A stretch of 51,832 nt of DNA from an uncultured Flavobacteriales bacterium (GTDB taxonomy: Bacteria; Bacteroidota; Bacteroidia; Flavobacteriales_F; PHOS-HE28), in NCBI GenBank assembly GCA_937872175.1, contig CALMPI010000034.1, positions 1 through 51,832 of the forward strand, in the 5' to 3' direction. A program made the translations under genes and the position numbers. Under the pieces are notes generated by a model. It searched no databases and had not been told where the DNA came from. It worked only from the letters and a program-made list of their open reading frames with translations. Below are positions 6,493 to 14,989 of this stretch, in pieces (positions within the stretch are counted from its first letter, which is position 1; each line of letters opens with the position of its first letter).

Positions 6493-8445
6493 ATGACGCA
6501 CACCGTACGCCTTTCCGCCCTTGTCCTTTCCGCCGCGCTGGCCCTGTCCGCCGCGGCGCAATTGAGCCCCGCCTGGACCGCCGCCACCGGCCCGGTGCAA
6601 TGGATGCGCACCACCAGCGCCGGCGCCCTGGTGGTGGCCACCGCCGACGCCCTCAAGGGCGTGGACCCCGCCACCGGCACGGTGGCCTGGTCGCTGAAGG
6701 AACTGGCCAACGCCCCGGTGGACGGCTACCGCGAGGTGGAGCGCACCCCCTACGTCGCCCTGGCCCCGCAGGGCCGCCCCGAGGCGCTCGTGATGGTGGA
6801 ACCCTTCAGCGGCACGGTGGCCTTCAGCAGCGACGCCGCCGGCATCAGCAACGTCACCAGCACGTACTTCCTGTATGAGAACAACGCCATCGTGGTAGTG
6901 GGCCAGAAGACGGACAAGAGCGCCGCCATGGCCTGCGTGGACATGGGCACCGGCGCCGTGCGCTGGACCAAGGACGACAGCTTCAGCCGCCTCACCGCCT
7001 GCAACAGCGCCGGCCCCGATGCCATCCTGCTCAGCACCCTCTTCTTCGCCTACAAGCTGGACGCGAAGACCGGTGCCGAGCTGTGGAAGAAGAGCCCCGA
7101 CCCCGCGTTCGAGAAGATGAGCGGCCTGGCCGCCATGCTGGACAAGGGCGGCGCCAACATCAACCTGCCCGGCGTCACCGGCCTCTTCGTCACCACCCCA
7201 CACGCGCCCGGCCTCGGCTTCATGGGCATGCAGACCGAGCAGCGCAAGGAGAGCACCGACAGCCAGGGCAAGAAGACCGTGACGGTGACCTACAAGACCT
7301 TCGTGAACGCCTTCCGCATCGACGACGGCAGCTACGCCTGGAGCGCGCCCCTGCAGATGCAGCAGAAGCTCGGCACCCTGGTGCCGCTGAAGCAGGGCCT
7401 GCTGGTGGGCGCCGGCGACACCCGCAGCGTGGACCTGTTGAACTACACCACCGGTGCGGGCCAATGGGGCAAGAACGGCAAGGGCATCAACGTGAAGGGC
7501 ATCCTGGCCGGCGCCGTGGAACTGGGCGACCGCACCCTGCTCACCAGCGGCGGCGATGATGGCGTGGTGAGCCTGGTGGACGCCACCGGCACCGAGCTGT
7601 GGAAGAAGCCCGTGAAGCTGGACGGCGTGGTGCGCAGCGTGCGCCTGCTGGGCGGCGATGTGCTGGTGGCCAGCGCCGGGGAGGTGGAGCTCATCGACCT
7701 CGCCACCGGCCTCTCGCGCCTGCCACAACCCCTGAAGGGCGGCGCCGACCTGGTGGCCGTGCACGAGGGCGCCACCTACGTCTTCAACACCAAGGACGGG
7801 CTGCTGTACACCGTACCGGAGAACGGCGGTGCGGCCCGCGCGCTGGGCGCCACGCCGGTGGTCTTCGAGGGCAGGGAGAAGCCCACCGCCTTGGAGAGCG
7901 CCGCCGACGGCCTGGTGCTGAGCAGCGACCAGAACCTGGCACGGCTGGGCACGGATGGGTCGTTGAAGTACCGCAAGTACCTGCCCGCGCCGCGCGAGAG
8001 CGGCCTGGTGCGCGCCCTGAAGTACGCCAGCGCCGTGCGCGCCATCTACGCCGCCGCGGCCTACAGTTACACCAGCGCGGCCTTCGGCGCGGCCAGCCAG
8101 AGCATCCAGGTCACCGATGCCGGCAGTGCCGCCGCGCGCGACATCACCGGCGCGGTGAGCCAGGTGTACGGCGAGGGGGCCGTGGCCGCCACCGGCGCCG
8201 CCGCCCGCTTCTTCCAGGAGGCCAACGCCCGCTTCACCGCCAGCGCCACCACCGCCGACATCCACTTCATGATGACCGAGGCCGGCAAGGGCGAGCACGT
8301 GCTGAAGGCCCTGCGCCGCAGTGATGGCACCGAGGCCGGCAGCATCCCCCTGGGCACCGAGAAGGCGCCGCGCTACGAGGTGGACGCCTTCACCAACACC
8401 GTGTACCTGGCGGAAGGCGACGGGGTGAAGGGGTTCAAGTTGTAG
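6493..8445 (+). CDS. Secreted PQQ-type beta-propeller protein
   Basis: 650 residues with a signal peptide (LSALVLSAALALSAAAQ). The body shows repeated propeller blades of the type ALKGVDPATGTVAWSL, YKLDAKTGAELWKK, SLVDATGTELWKK and ELIDLATGLSRL, as in PQQ-like/WD-type outer-membrane lipoproteins. It lacks a lipobox cysteine and a recognisable T9SS tail, ending VYLAEGDGVKGFKL. No enzymatic residues were identified, so binding or scaffolding is more likely than catalysis. A GACCTTTG sequence at 6446-6453 is a weak -7 candidate. The last 108 bases of the gene are part of a 112-bp duplication found again at 11552-11663. Confidence 0.8.
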   Translation: MTHTVRLSALVLSAALALSAAAQLSPAWTAATGPVQWMRTTSAGALVVATADALKGVDPATGTVAWSLKELANAPVDGYREVERTPYVALAPQGRPEALVMVEPFSGTVAFSSDAAGISNVTSTYFLYENNAIVVVGQKTDKSAAMACVDMGTGAVRWTKDDSFSRLTACNSAGPDAILLSTLFFAYKLDAKTGAELWKKSPDPAFEKMSGLAAMLDKGGANINLPGVTGLFVTTPHAPGLGFMGMQTEQRKESTDSQGKKTVTVTYKTFVNAFRIDDGSYAWSAPLQMQQKLGTLVPLKQGLLVGAGDTRSVDLLNYTTGAGQWGKNGKGINVKGILAGAVELGDRTLLTSGGDDGVVSLVDATGTELWKKPVKLDGVVRSVRLLGGDVLVASAGEVELIDLATGLSRLPQPLKGGADLVAVHEGATYVFNTKDGLLYTVPENGGAARALGATPVVFEGREKPTALESAADGLVLSSDQNLARLGTDGSLKYRKYLPAPRESGLVRALKYASAVRAIYAAAAYSYTSAAFGAASQSIQVTDAGSAAARDITGAVSQVYGEGAVAATGAAARFFQEANARFTASATTADIHFMMTEAGKGEHVLKALRRSDGTEAGSIPLGTEKAPRYEVDAFTNTVYLAEGDGVKGFKL

Positions 8446-8449
8446 GGGG
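8338..8449. repeat. 112-bp direct repeat, copy 1 (3' end of the propeller gene)
   Basis: 8338-8449 equals 11552-11663 except for one base (T at 8434, C at 11648). Copy 1 is the natural 3' end of the propeller gene, including its stop codon. Copies are in the same orientation and enclose the delta-60-repeat gene. Confidence 0.97.
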
Positions 8450-8476
8450 AGCGATCCTGATGGGCCCTTGAACCCA

Positions 8477-11443
8477 TTACGGCAGCTGCGCCTGCCGGAC
8501 CGCCGTAGGCACCGGGCCACCGATCGTCTGCAACACCACATCGCGGTCGTTGCCCACCCCGGTGTATTTCACCGTTCCGTCCAGGTTCACATCCGCATGG
8601 AGGTACACCCCGCCCAGCACCGCCGTGGGCACCACCCCGCCGACGGCGCTCAGGATGGGGTCACGGTCATTCGCATTACCGGCATACTTCACCAGGTCGT
8701 CACGGGTGACATCCCCCGGCCATAGGCATTGCCAGGTGCCGCACGGGCGCCGCGCACCGGTTCCGTAGGTGGCCGTGGTGGCCGCGCGGAGGTCCAGCGC
8801 CACCGGTTCGGTGCCCAGCAGGAGTGCCGCGGCGGTCATCACCCCCAAGTGGTTGCGGTGGTGCAGCCCCACGTGGTACGTACCGGAGGCCGCGGCGAAG
8901 TGCACGGGGCTTGATCCGTCCAGGTCCACCACGCTGCCATCCCGGAGCAGCAGGGCGCTGCGGCTGGCCACCACCTGCTGCGGGGCCCCGGGGTCGCGCA
9001 GTTCGGCCACCACCCAATCCACCACGGCCCGGTCCCCGGTGACGGCCAGCACACCGGCGGTGGTGAGCTCGCCGCCACCGCCACCTGTGTGGGCGTAGCC
9101 CAGCACGCTGTACGGTTCGCCGAGGGGCAGCAGCCCTTGCTGCCGCAGATCGTCGCGGTGCAGGTCGGTGAGGGCCTCGTGGGCGCCGCCGAGCCCCGCG
9201 CGAAGGGCCAGCCGGACGCCGGCGGTTCCGTCGCCCAGCAGGCGCGCCAGCCGGTTGCGGCCCGTGCCGTTCACCCCCGTGAAGATGCCGCCGACCACCA
9301 CACGCCCATCGGGGCGCAGCAGCAGCGCACGCACCGGGTTTCCGCTGGGATCCAGGCTTCCGCCCGGCATGGTGAACATGCTGGGCACGAAGCCAGGGTC
9401 GAGCGCCCCGGTCGGCAGCAGGCGTTGCACGGTGGATCCATTGGCGACCACGATGCGACCGTCGGCCTGCACCAGCATGGCGGACACCACCCAATTGGTG
9501 GTCGCCGGCACGAACCCGGGGTCCAAGGTTCCATCGGGCAACAGCCGCAGCAGCCCCAAGCGGGGCACGTTGTTGAAGCGGGTGAAACTTCCGCCGGCCA
9601 GGATGTGCCCATCCACCTCCAGATGCAGGGCGGTCACGATCGGCGAGGCCATCAAGGCAGCGCCAAAGGCCGGGGAGGGCGGTGCGAACCCGGGATCGGG
9701 TGTACCGTCCGCGTTCAGCCGGGTCAACGCCCTGTCATAGGAGCCCCCGACCCCGAAGCCGCCCAGCAGGATGCGCCCGTCGGGCTGCACCAGCATCGCT
9801 AGGGCGGTGCGCGCCGGCCCGATGAAGCCCGGGTCGGCGCTTCCGTCCGGCATCAACCGCACCATGGGCAGGTTGCCATGGCTGCGGCTCACCAGGATGC
9901 GGCCATCCGGTTGCACCGCCACGGCCGCCACGCCTTGGTATCCGGCGAGGCCGGCATCGAACCCACTGTCCAGGCTGCCGTCGCTGTTCAGGCGCAGAAG
10001 CCTTGCGGCGGGCTGGCCCTGGTAGGTGTCGAAGTAGCCGCCCACAAGCACCTTGCCGTCGGGCTGCAGGGCAAGGCAGACCACCCCGTCGTTGGTGCCG
10101 AGGCCCACCGGGAAGGAGGGGTCCACCGTGCCATTCGGCAGCAAGGCCACCAGGTTGGGGGAGGGCATGCCGTTGATGTTCGTGAACGAGCCACCCACCA
10201 CCAACCGCCCATCGGGCCGTTGCACCATGCAGCGCACCTCGCCGATCAGACCCGTGCCCGGGTTGTAGCCGGGGTCCGGCGACCCGTCCGGCATCAGGCG
10301 GGTGAGGCACTTCCGGCCGGTCCCGGTCAGCGCTGGGATCTCACCCCCGGCCCAGATGCGGCCATCGCTCTGCAGGGCCACCGCTTCCAGGCACGAATAC
10401 GCCACGATGGGCAGGCCGGGATCGAAACTGCTGTCCAGCGCACCGTCCGGCATCAGGCGCACGATGCCGCGCCGCGTCGTGCCGTTGAAGGTGTCGAAGC
10501 AGCCCACCGCCACCAAGTGCCCGTCCGCCTGCCGCACCATCTCCCGCATGGAGGTGGGGCCGTACATCGCTGTAAAACCGGCGCCTACGGAAAAGACAGG
10601 GTCGTGGCTGCCATTGCTGTTGAGCCGCCGGATCCCGTTCACCAGCACCTTCCCATCTGGCAAGAGCAACAGGTGATCGATGCGCTGTCCGCCGGTGCTC
10701 GCCACAAAGCTCAGGTCCGGGGCACCCGTGCTCAGCAGTTGCACCAGGTTGGGCGAAGCATGACCACCGTATCCGGCGAACGAACCACCCACCAGAATGC
10801 GGCCGTCCGGCCTCACGTCCAGCCCTCCCCGTGCCGAGATCCACTGCAGTTGTTGAAAGCCGCTGCCCAAGGTGAAGTCGGTATCCAGGCTGCCATCCGG
10901 TTGGATGCGTACCAGACCCGCACGAGCCTCGCCGGCATAGCTGGTGAAGTCGCCCATCACCAACACCTTGCCGTCGGGTTGCAGCTCCATGTCCCGCGGT
11001 TCCCCATCGAGCCCCGCGCCGGGATCGAAGCTCGTATCCAGGCTCCCGTCCGGGTGCAGCCGCGCGATGCGGTTGCGCGGGGTGCCGTCCACCGCCGTGA
11101 AGAGGCCGGCGACCAGGATCTTGCCGTCGGGCTGCAGGCGCAGCAGCTTGCGGCCATAGATGCTGAACGGAATGCCCGCGCCGGGATCGAACGCGGGGTC
11201 GATCGACCCATCCGCCAACAGCCGGGCAATGCCGTTGCGCGCCACTCCGTCCACCAGCGTGAAGTTCCCGGCGATCACCGCGCCGCCGCCGGGCAGGGGC
11301 AGCACCGCGCTCACCGTCAGGTTGGGGCCGTCCCCGAAACCATGGCCCGCATCGGCCGGGTTGAAGCTGAGGTCCACCGCACCGGCTTGTGCGACGGCTT
11401 GCGTGGATAGGGTAGCGCCAACCAGGAGTGTCCAGAGCTTCAT
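8477..11443 (-). CDS. Secreted delta-60-repeat protein with dockerin-like tail
   Basis: 988 residues. The start at 11443 gives the signal peptide MKLWTLLVGATLSTQAVAQ; the upstream frame extension is ignored. About 13 repeats of roughly 50 residues follow, with the theme LQPDGKILVAGxF...RLxPDGSLDxxFxPGxG, which is the delta-60 repeat of large bacterial secreted proteins (beta-propeller-like). The C-terminal 80 residues hold two copies of a VKY(A/T)GxxNDRDxxL motif preceded by GDV and DVNLDGT, like the dockerin-type ending common in T9SS cargo. It is convergent with the propeller gene and enclosed by the 112-bp direct repeat, so it looks inserted. Confidence 0.85.
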   Translation of the reverse strand: MKLWTLLVGATLSTQAVAQAGAVDLSFNPADAGHGFGDGPNLTVSAVLPLPGGGAVIAGNFTLVDGVARNGIARLLADGSIDPAFDPGAGIPFSIYGRKLLRLQPDGKILVAGLFTAVDGTPRNRIARLHPDGSLDTSFDPGAGLDGEPRDMELQPDGKVLVMGDFTSYAGEARAGLVRIQPDGSLDTDFTLGSGFQQLQWISARGGLDVRPDGRILVGGSFAGYGGHASPNLVQLLSTGAPDLSFVASTGGQRIDHLLLLPDGKVLVNGIRRLNSNGSHDPVFSVGAGFTAMYGPTSMREMVRQADGHLVAVGCFDTFNGTTRRGIVRLMPDGALDSSFDPGLPIVAYSCLEAVALQSDGRIWAGGEIPALTGTGRKCLTRLMPDGSPDPGYNPGTGLIGEVRCMVQRPDGRLVVGGSFTNINGMPSPNLVALLPNGTVDPSFPVGLGTNDGVVCLALQPDGKVLVGGYFDTYQGQPAARLLRLNSDGSLDSGFDAGLAGYQGVAAVAVQPDGRILVSRSHGNLPMVRLMPDGSADPGFIGPARTALAMLVQPDGRILLGGFGVGGSYDRALTRLNADGTPDPGFAPPSPAFGAALMASPIVTALHLEVDGHILAGGSFTRFNNVPRLGLLRLLPDGTLDPGFVPATTNWVVSAMLVQADGRIVVANGSTVQRLLPTGALDPGFVPSMFTMPGGSLDPSGNPVRALLLRPDGRVVVGGIFTGVNGTGRNRLARLLGDGTAGVRLALRAGLGGAHEALTDLHRDDLRQQGLLPLGEPYSVLGYAHTGGGGGELTTAGVLAVTGDRAVVDWVVAELRDPGAPQQVVASRSALLLRDGSVVDLDGSSPVHFAAASGTYHVGLHHRNHLGVMTAAALLLGTEPVALDLRAATTATYGTGARRPCGTWQCLWPGDVTRDDLVKYAGNANDRDPILSAVGGVVPTAVLGGVYLHADVNLDGTVKYTGVGNDRDVVLQTIGGPVPTAVRQAQLP

Positions 11444-11551
11444 GACGAATGACTGTTCAAGTTCGACGAGAGCCGGATGTCGATCGACCAATGTAGTGGA
11501 TCGCCCGGACCTCCGGATAGCCTCTGGCAAAGCCACAGGCTGGCGTCTTGG
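11444..11551. other. Gap between delta-60 gene and duplicated fragment
   Basis: 108 bases with no gene. They should include the promoter of the leftward delta-60 gene, but no clear TAnnTTTG box was found. Confidence 0.5.
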
Positions 11552-11663
11552 GGCAGCATCCCCCTGGGCACCGAGAAGGCGCCGCGCTACGAGGTGGACG
11601 CCTTCACCAACACCGTGTACCTGGCGGAAGGCGACGGGGTGAAGGGGCTCAAGTTGTAGGGGG
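11552..11663. repeat. 112-bp direct repeat, copy 2 (orphan)
   Basis: An orphan copy of the last 36 codons of the propeller gene plus its stop codon. No start or upstream gene is attached. It joins, after about 30 unrelated bases, to the truncated hsdM fragment. A further 13-base identity (CGGCAGCTGCGCC) lies about 30 bases beyond each copy, at 8480-8492 and 11693-11705. Confidence 0.95.
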
Positions 11664-11706
11664 CCATCCGCTCGCGCCTCCGGGACGCACTGCGGCAGCT
11701 GCGCCG

Positions 11707-11883
11707 GTCGAAGCCGGTGGGCACCTTGGTGTCGCGCTCGTATAGCGGACCTCTGTACTCATCGGCCATCTTCAGGAACAGCAGGTAGGTGAGCTGCTCC
11801 AAGTGGTCGCTGTAGCCCACGCCATCATCGCGCAGGGCGTGGCAGAAGTTCCTGACGTCGTTGACGATGGCGGTGGAGGTCAT
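11707..11883 (-). pseudogene. hsdM: Truncated hsdM (type I DNA methylase) 5' fragment
   Basis: The leftward frame from ATG at 11883 reads MTSTAIVNDVRNFCHALRDD, then GVGYSDHLEQLTYLLFLKMA, then DEYRGPLYERDTKVPTGFD. This is the N-terminal helical domain of HsdM, the modification subunit of type I restriction systems. Family identity stops after about 59 codons; the frame then runs on through unrelated sequence to a stop at 11587. The methylase core (FxGxG, NPPF/Y) and any hsdS/hsdR are absent. It lies 3 bp behind the ATPase gene in the same direction. The break coincides with the CGGCAGCTGCGCC microhomology. Confidence 0.8.
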
Positions 11884-11886
11884 GAT

Positions 11887-13341
11887 TCAAAGTCCGTTCG
11901 TGAGCGCCACGAGGTCTTCAGAGATATAGCCCGCATCCAAAGTGGCTTTCATTGTTGCGGTGGTATGTTCCGTGGTAATGGCCGTCTTCTCCATGGTCCA
12001 GTGACGGTACTTGGGAAAGGCGTCGAGGAAACGCTCGATGTGTCCATCGAACCTGCCCAGTTCACCAATGGTGTGCTTCCCGGGGTCTCGCTTGCAGGAG
12101 CCGAAGCGGATGATGCGTGATTCCTCGTTCAGCGCGATCAGGTCGATCTCCACCCCACCCTTGTCCCAAAAGCCTTCAATGCGGCTGGAAAGTGTGAAGC
12201 CCGGCAAGCCCTTGCGACCACGTTCCTCATATATACTGGCAGTCAATCTCTCCAAGCCGTAGCCCTCGGCGTCCTGCAAGCGGCGGTCTGCTTGTGCGAT
12301 CAGGTCATTGATGGGCTTGAACCGGATCGTGGCAGCGGGGATGGCCAGCGCATGCAACCAGCTGCGCAGGAAGTTGTCAGATATGTAGTAGCGCCCCGAG
12401 CGCGCATTGGGCTTGGCGAAAATGGGCAACCGTCTTTCCACCATCTGATAGTTGTCCATCAGGATCTTCAGATAGCCACCGGCTTGCTTGTGCCTGGCAG
12501 GATCGAGTTCACGAAGGCGGGCTTCGATGTCGCCATTCACGCAACCGGGTTTCTGCGCGATGAACTTCAGGACCATGTTGTACCGCCCGCGCAACTCATG
12601 CAGGAACCAGTTCTCCGCTTCGTTGCGCAGCGGCGAGGAACTCTCGAAGAACATCCGCCGCAGCACGATAGCGCGGTCTTTGCCCAGCACGTCCTGCTCG
12701 TAACAGTCGCGGTAGAACTTCGGCACACCCTCGAAGAGGTTCCAGTAGAACAACAACTCTTGTGGCGTGCCTTGCGCGTGCGCACGCAGGATCTCTAGCA
12801 CCGAGCCGATATCCAAGTGGCCCAGGTCCAGTCGATCGGTGAGGCGGTTGAACAACGGAGCCCGCCGGTCATCCAGTAGCGCGGTCATTTCCGCATGGAT
12901 GGATCCCAGCACGATCAAACAGCCCTTCACTTGGCTGGCCCGACTGGAGCACCGATCCACCACCGATTGCAGGAAGCTTTGGAACTCTTCCAACACCTTG
13001 CGGTGGAAGTATTGGAACTCGTCGAGCACCACGATGTAGCCCGCCTCCACGAGCTCGCTGATGAGTTGGGCGAACTCCAGTAAGCTGTTCGGTTTTGTCT
13101 GCGTCAACTCGAAGGCTTCCATGAAGCCGTGCACCGCTTCCAGCACGCCGGCCGGCTCGGAATCCGGTATTTGCACGTAGAACGACCGCCGGTCCGGATG
13201 CCGCTTCAGCGTCTCCTCGATCAAGGTGGTCTTACCGATCCGCCGCCTTCCGGAGATCTTCACAAAAGCCCACCGCTCCCGGTCCAGTATCTGGTCCAGT
13301 TGCTCCAACTCCTGGTTGCGCCCATAGAACTTCCAAGCCAT
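11887..13341 (-). CDS. AAA-type ATP-binding protein with DUF234-like C-terminus
   Basis: 484 residues. An N-terminal YGRNQELEQLDQIL region leads to the Walker A loop GRRRIGKTTLIEE (about residues 31-43). A Walker B region follows (AGYIVVLDEFQYF), then sensor-type GCLIVLGSIHAEM. The C-terminal half has a winged-helix-like part and a nuclease-like end (WDKGGVEIDLIALNEESRII, then RFGSCKRD, with an E/D-x-K-like pattern). This is the archaeal-type ATPase plus DUF234 architecture. Such proteins are often linked to mobile or defence genes; function is unproven. It seems intact and would have been co-transcribed with hsdM. Local base composition is less GC-rich than around it. Confidence 0.82.
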   Translation of the reverse strand: MAWKFYGRNQELEQLDQILDRERWAFVKISGRRRIGKTTLIEETLKRHPDRRSFYVQIPDSEPAGVLEAVHGFMEAFELTQTKPNSLLEFAQLISELVEAGYIVVLDEFQYFHRKVLEEFQSFLQSVVDRCSSRASQVKGCLIVLGSIHAEMTALLDDRRAPLFNRLTDRLDLGHLDIGSVLEILRAHAQGTPQELLFYWNLFEGVPKFYRDCYEQDVLGKDRAIVLRRMFFESSSPLRNEAENWFLHELRGRYNMVLKFIAQKPGCVNGDIEARLRELDPARHKQAGGYLKILMDNYQMVERRLPIFAKPNARSGRYYISDNFLRSWLHALAIPAATIRFKPINDLIAQADRRLQDAEGYGLERLTASIYEERGRKGLPGFTLSSRIEGFWDKGGVEIDLIALNEESRIIRFGSCKRDPGKHTIGELGRFDGHIERFLDAFPKYRHWTMEKTAITTEHTTATMKATLDAGYISEDLVALTNGL

Positions 13342-13345
13342 GCCA

Positions 13346-13368
13346 CGAACTTAATGTAATGGCCATTA
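13346..13368 (-). promoter_or_regulatory. -7 box TAAGTTCG and 12-bp palindrome TAATGGCCATTA
   Basis: Read leftward, TAAGTTCG (13346-13353) ends four bases before the ATPase start codon, so the message would be leaderless. Just upstream lies the perfect palindrome TAATGGCCATTA (13357-13368) inside an AT-rich patch that is unusual for this window. The palindrome is a candidate repressor site. This feature and 13369-13418 are non-coding. Confidence 0.45.
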
Positions 13369-13418
13369 TATTATTTGAATCGGCCTTGTATCTCCCTGAC
13401 ATCCAAGGCTCTTCTCTG

Positions 13419-14303
13419 CTAGGCGAACCGCCGCAGCACCCCCTCCACCTGTGCCGCATAGCCACCGCCGAAGAGCAGCACATGCACCAGCAGCGGGTAG
13501 AGCTGGCACAGCTCCACCCGCTCGGTCCAGCCGGGTTCCAGCGGGTGTTCCGCCTGGTAGGCGCTGAAGAAGGCCTCCTCGAAGCCTCCGAACAGCCGCG
13601 CCATCGCCAGGTCCATCTCGCGGTGGCCGTGGTACACCGCGGGATCGATCAGCACCGGCGCCCCGTCGGTCGCGCACAGCACGTTGCCGCTCCATAGGTC
13701 GCCGTGCAGCAGGGCCGGCGGCTCGGGCGGGAAGAGCGTGTCCAGCCGGGCGTACAGCCGGTCGAAGCGCTGCACCGTGGCCGGGTCCAGCCGCCGGCGG
13801 TCGCGCGCCCGCCGCACCAGGGGCTCCAGCCGGTGCCGCACCAGAAAGGTGGGCCAGTCCGCTTCGCGGGTGTTCACCTGCGGCAGGCTGCCGATGAAGT
13901 TGTCGCGCTCCAGCCCGAAGTGCGGCGCCGTGTGGCGGTGTAGCGCGGCCAGCCCGCGCCCCAGGGCTTCCCAGAACGCCGTGCTGCGCAGGCCGCCATC
14001 GATGTGCTCCAATAGCAGGTAGGCCTCGTCGTGGTCCTCGCCATGGCCCACCACCAGCGGCACGCGCACCGCGCCCGTGGCCCGCAACCGCTCCAGCCCG
14101 TCCGTTTCGGCGGCGAAGAGGCCGGGGTGCCGTTCGGCATCGACCACCTTCACGAACCAGCGCCCCGCGGTGCTGTGCAGCCGGTAGGCCGCACAGATGC
14201 TGCCGCCGCCCACCGGCTCATGGTGCTCGATGTCCGCATGCTCACCGAGGTGGTGGCTCAGCTGCTCGCACAACCGCTCGATCAGGGAGCCGGGCAGGGC
14301 CAT
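13419..14303 (-). CDS. Fructosamine kinase family protein
   Basis: 294 residues. The start at 14303 begins at MALPGSLIERLCEQLSHHLG. Family marks are GGGSICAAYRLHSTAGRWFVKV (nucleotide loop and lysine), AETDGLERLRATGAVRVP, LLLEHID, GLAALHRHTAPHFGLERDNFIG, and the catalytic loop HGDLWSGNV followed by LIDPAVYHGHREMDLAM. The family phosphorylates ketosamines and so helps deglycate proteins. Bacterial members often act on other sugar-amine adducts. Length and catalytic residues are normal. It stands alone and faces the tRNA repeat region with its 5' end. Confidence 0.88.
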   Translation of the reverse strand: MALPGSLIERLCEQLSHHLGEHADIEHHEPVGGGSICAAYRLHSTAGRWFVKVVDAERHPGLFAAETDGLERLRATGAVRVPLVVGHGEDHDEAYLLLEHIDGGLRSTAFWEALGRGLAALHRHTAPHFGLERDNFIGSLPQVNTREADWPTFLVRHRLEPLVRRARDRRRLDPATVQRFDRLYARLDTLFPPEPPALLHGDLWSGNVLCATDGAPVLIDPAVYHGHREMDLAMARLFGGFEEAFFSAYQAEHPLEPGWTERVELCQLYPLLVHVLLFGGGYAAQVEGVLRRFA

Positions 14304-14310
14304 TAACACA

Positions 14311-14337
14311 AAGGCCGCCTCACAGGGAAGCGGCCTT
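14311..14337 (-). terminator. Hairpin, repeat copy 1
   Basis: Arms AAGGCCGCCT and AAGCGGCCTT with one mismatch. This is the diverged outer copy of the hairpin that follows the tRNA-Ala gene. Confidence 0.6.
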
Positions 14338-14339
14338 GG

Positions 14340-14418
<79 letters not shown>

Positions 14419-14537
14419 CAGGACGTGATGCATCCAAGTCCCGTGCGGGTGCCGGGCAAGGAACAGACCTCGGAGACACGTGACGGCGATCCATAGAGGC
14501 GCTGCTTGGAACGGAGGTGGTCGCTGCCATCAACGGA

Positions 14538-14564
14538 AAGGCCGCTTCACAGGGAAGCGGCCTT
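14538..14564 (-). terminator. Hairpin, repeat copy 2
   Basis: A perfect 11-bp inverted repeat AAGGCCGCTTC / GAAGCGGCCTT with a 5-base loop, identical to the hairpin at 14765-14791. Confidence 0.65.
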
Positions 14565-14566
14565 GG

Positions 14567-14645
<79 letters not shown>

Positions 14646-14764
14646 CAGGACGTGATGCATCCAAGTCCCGTGCGGGTGCCGGGCAAGGAACAGACCTCGG
14701 AGACACGTGACGGCGATCCATAGAGGCGCTGCTTGGAACGGAGGTGGTCGCTGCCATCAACGGA

Positions 14765-14791
14765 AAGGCCGCTTCACAGGGAAGCGGCCTT
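14765..14791 (-). terminator. Intrinsic terminator-like hairpin after tRNA-Ala
   Basis: A perfect 11-bp stem AAGGCCGCTTC / GAAGCGGCCTT lying three bases beyond the tRNA 3' end in its transcription direction. A T-rich tail is weak (TTTCC). Confidence 0.7.
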
Positions 14792-14793
14792 GG

Positions 14794-14868
<75 letters not shown>

Positions 14869-14989
14869 AGAATGTCACCCTCCGTTCTTCGCGAAGGGGC
14901 ACAAAGATAAACGATCGGTCACGTACCAAAAACACGGGAGGGCAACGCACATCTTCCGCCTGCGTCCCATCTTGCAGAGCCCTCCGTCG

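Noticed and set aside
6421..8541. 706-codon leftward open frame opposite the propeller gene
   Set aside because: It is low-complexity (GAG, HQA) antisense translation of a well-supported gene.
11477..11659. Short rightward ORF ending VYLAEGDGVKGLKL
   Set aside because: Only its second part is real homology, namely the duplicated 3' end of the propeller gene; it has no start or promoter of its own.
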